Positions 4,813-5,258 of a DNA stretch of 5,258 nt are shown piece after piece. Position numbers and translations under genes: made by a program. Numbering within the stretch: the first letter of the stretch is position 1; the number at the start of each line of letters is the position of its first letter. Location of the stretch: the NCBI GenBank assembly GCA_027622355.1, contig JAQBZT010000211.1:1-5258 (forward strand), written 5' to 3'. The stretch comes from a bacterium (GTDB lineage Bacteria > UBA8248). Under the pieces are notes generated by a model. It did no database searches, was not told the origin of the DNA, and saw only the letters and a list, made by a program, of their open reading frames with translations.

Positions 4813-4879
4813 CCTGTGCATGGCGAATTCCTAATTAAGCCGTAATTTGGTGGCTGATTGGGAATTCGCCACCCACAGG
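4813..4879 (+). mobile_element. 67-bp MITE-like inverted-repeat element, copy 2
   Basis: This is the best-preserved copy. Its arms CCTGTGCATGGCGAATTCC and GGAATTCGCCACCCACAGG pair at 17 of 19 positions, with both mismatches adjacent. Length and centre match the copy at 2986-3052. It encodes nothing and would form a long hairpin as RNA or single-stranded DNA. It lies 180 bases upstream of the NIPSNAP start. Confidence 0.88.
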
Positions 4880-5120
4880 TCTTGAGAACTTTCTCGCCTC
4901 TGGAGATTTTTCCATGAATTTTAAGTTTGAGACGCTTCCGAAATCATTCTCGAAAAATTCGAAGCGTTTTAAGGAAAATCAGATATTCGAGGCCATCAGT
5001 TCTTGAATATAAGAACACCCGATGAAGTTTTCCTGGAAAGAACCGCCAACCATAGCTAATCTAAACTATCATGTGTGGCACTCACATTGCCGAGGCCTGT
5101 TTCAGATACCTATTGCTGTT

Positions 5121-5143
5121 TGATTAGGAATTCGCCAGGGACA
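5121..5143 (-). repeat. Half copy of the inverted-repeat element
   Basis: On the minus strand TGTCCCTGGCGAATTCC followed by TAATCA matches the left arm of copy 2 at 20 of 23 positions. The rest of the element is missing. It directly abuts the IS-end-like motif at 5144. Confidence 0.6.
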
Positions 5144-5168
5144 CCCTGAAAATCGATGGACCAGGACA
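5144..5168 (+). repeat. IS-end-like 25-bp motif, copy 3
   Basis: CCCTGAAAATCG followed by ATGGACCAGGACA closely matches 1089-1113 (22 of 25) in the same orientation. It immediately follows a half copy of the inverted-repeat element, so the two may belong to one composite unit or a deletion junction. Confidence 0.55.
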
Positions 5169-5258
5169 CCGCCCCGCTGTTCGAGCCAGATTAAGCACTT
5201 TGTTGGTGGATTTACAGAACACCGAGCCATTGCGTGAATTCACGTTGTGGAATTGGAT

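Larger units (their letters stand above)
4880..5258. other. Non-coding region with element fragments
   Basis: No recognisable protein is encoded. A 30-codon frame at 4914-5006 (MNFKFETLPKSFSKNSKRFK...) has a GGAG 8 bases upstream but no known similarity. An inverted repeat ACGCTTC/GAAGCGT (4932-4938 / 4961-4967) lies within it. A half element and an IS-end-like motif follow, and a 12-bp palindrome CGTGAATTCACG is at 5233-5244. Confidence 0.5.

Noticed and set aside
5233..5244. CGTGAATTCACG palindrome as an operator
   Set aside because: It is a perfect 12-bp palindrome but at the window edge with no gene visible downstream, so no role can be supported.

Overview
The window looks like a piece of a moderately GC-rich bacterial chromosome, probably from an uncultured or environmental Gram-negative lineage. 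Genes have Shine-Dalgarno sites, overlapping operon junctions and one cleavable signal peptide. No rRNA, tRNA or other marker fixes the taxonomy, so I leave the organism open. The gaps between genes carry insertion-sequence debris and a short repeat family, which suggests an accessory or rearranged region.

Layout. (1) 1-413, minus strand: 5' part of a secreted Sel1-repeat protein, cut by the window edge, with a TATAAT-type -10 box upstream. (2) 414-1206: no intact gene. It holds a possible structured element (542-591), one end of a short repeat (780-803), and an IS21-family relic: the last ~56 codons of istB, a strong hairpin, two subterminal repeats and a putative IS end near 1113. (3) 1257-2945, plus strand: a tight four-gene operon for a cobalt-type nitrile hydratase (NHase). 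It encodes the alpha subunit, a beta subunit split into separate N- and C-terminal genes, and an NHase activator. (4) 2986-3155: a 67-bp inverted-repeat element and an IS-end-like motif between convergent gene sets. (5) 3156-4633, minus strand: a two-domain NIPSNAP protein followed by an alpha/beta hydrolase that has lost its N-terminal region and begins exactly at a 37-bp derivative of the same element. (6) 4634-5258: apparently non-coding, with a second 67-bp copy, a further half copy and another IS-end-like motif.

How the genes work together. The NHase genes are sufficient in kind to make an assembled enzyme that hydrates a nitrile, or a related substrate such as thiocyanate, since split-beta enzymes include thiocyanate hydrolase and toyocamycin nitrile hydratase. 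No amidase, nitrilase or aldoxime dehydratase is visible, so the pathway is incomplete here. The NIPSNAP/hydrolase pair is on the other strand and no functional link to the NHase is shown.

The most notable observations are the split beta subunit and the short inverted-repeat (MITE-like) family. Two 67-bp copies are 85% identical. One 37-bp copy is explained by a clean 30-bp deletion between AATT repeats, and it sits at the broken 5' end of the hydrolase, where it supplies the only obvious ATG.
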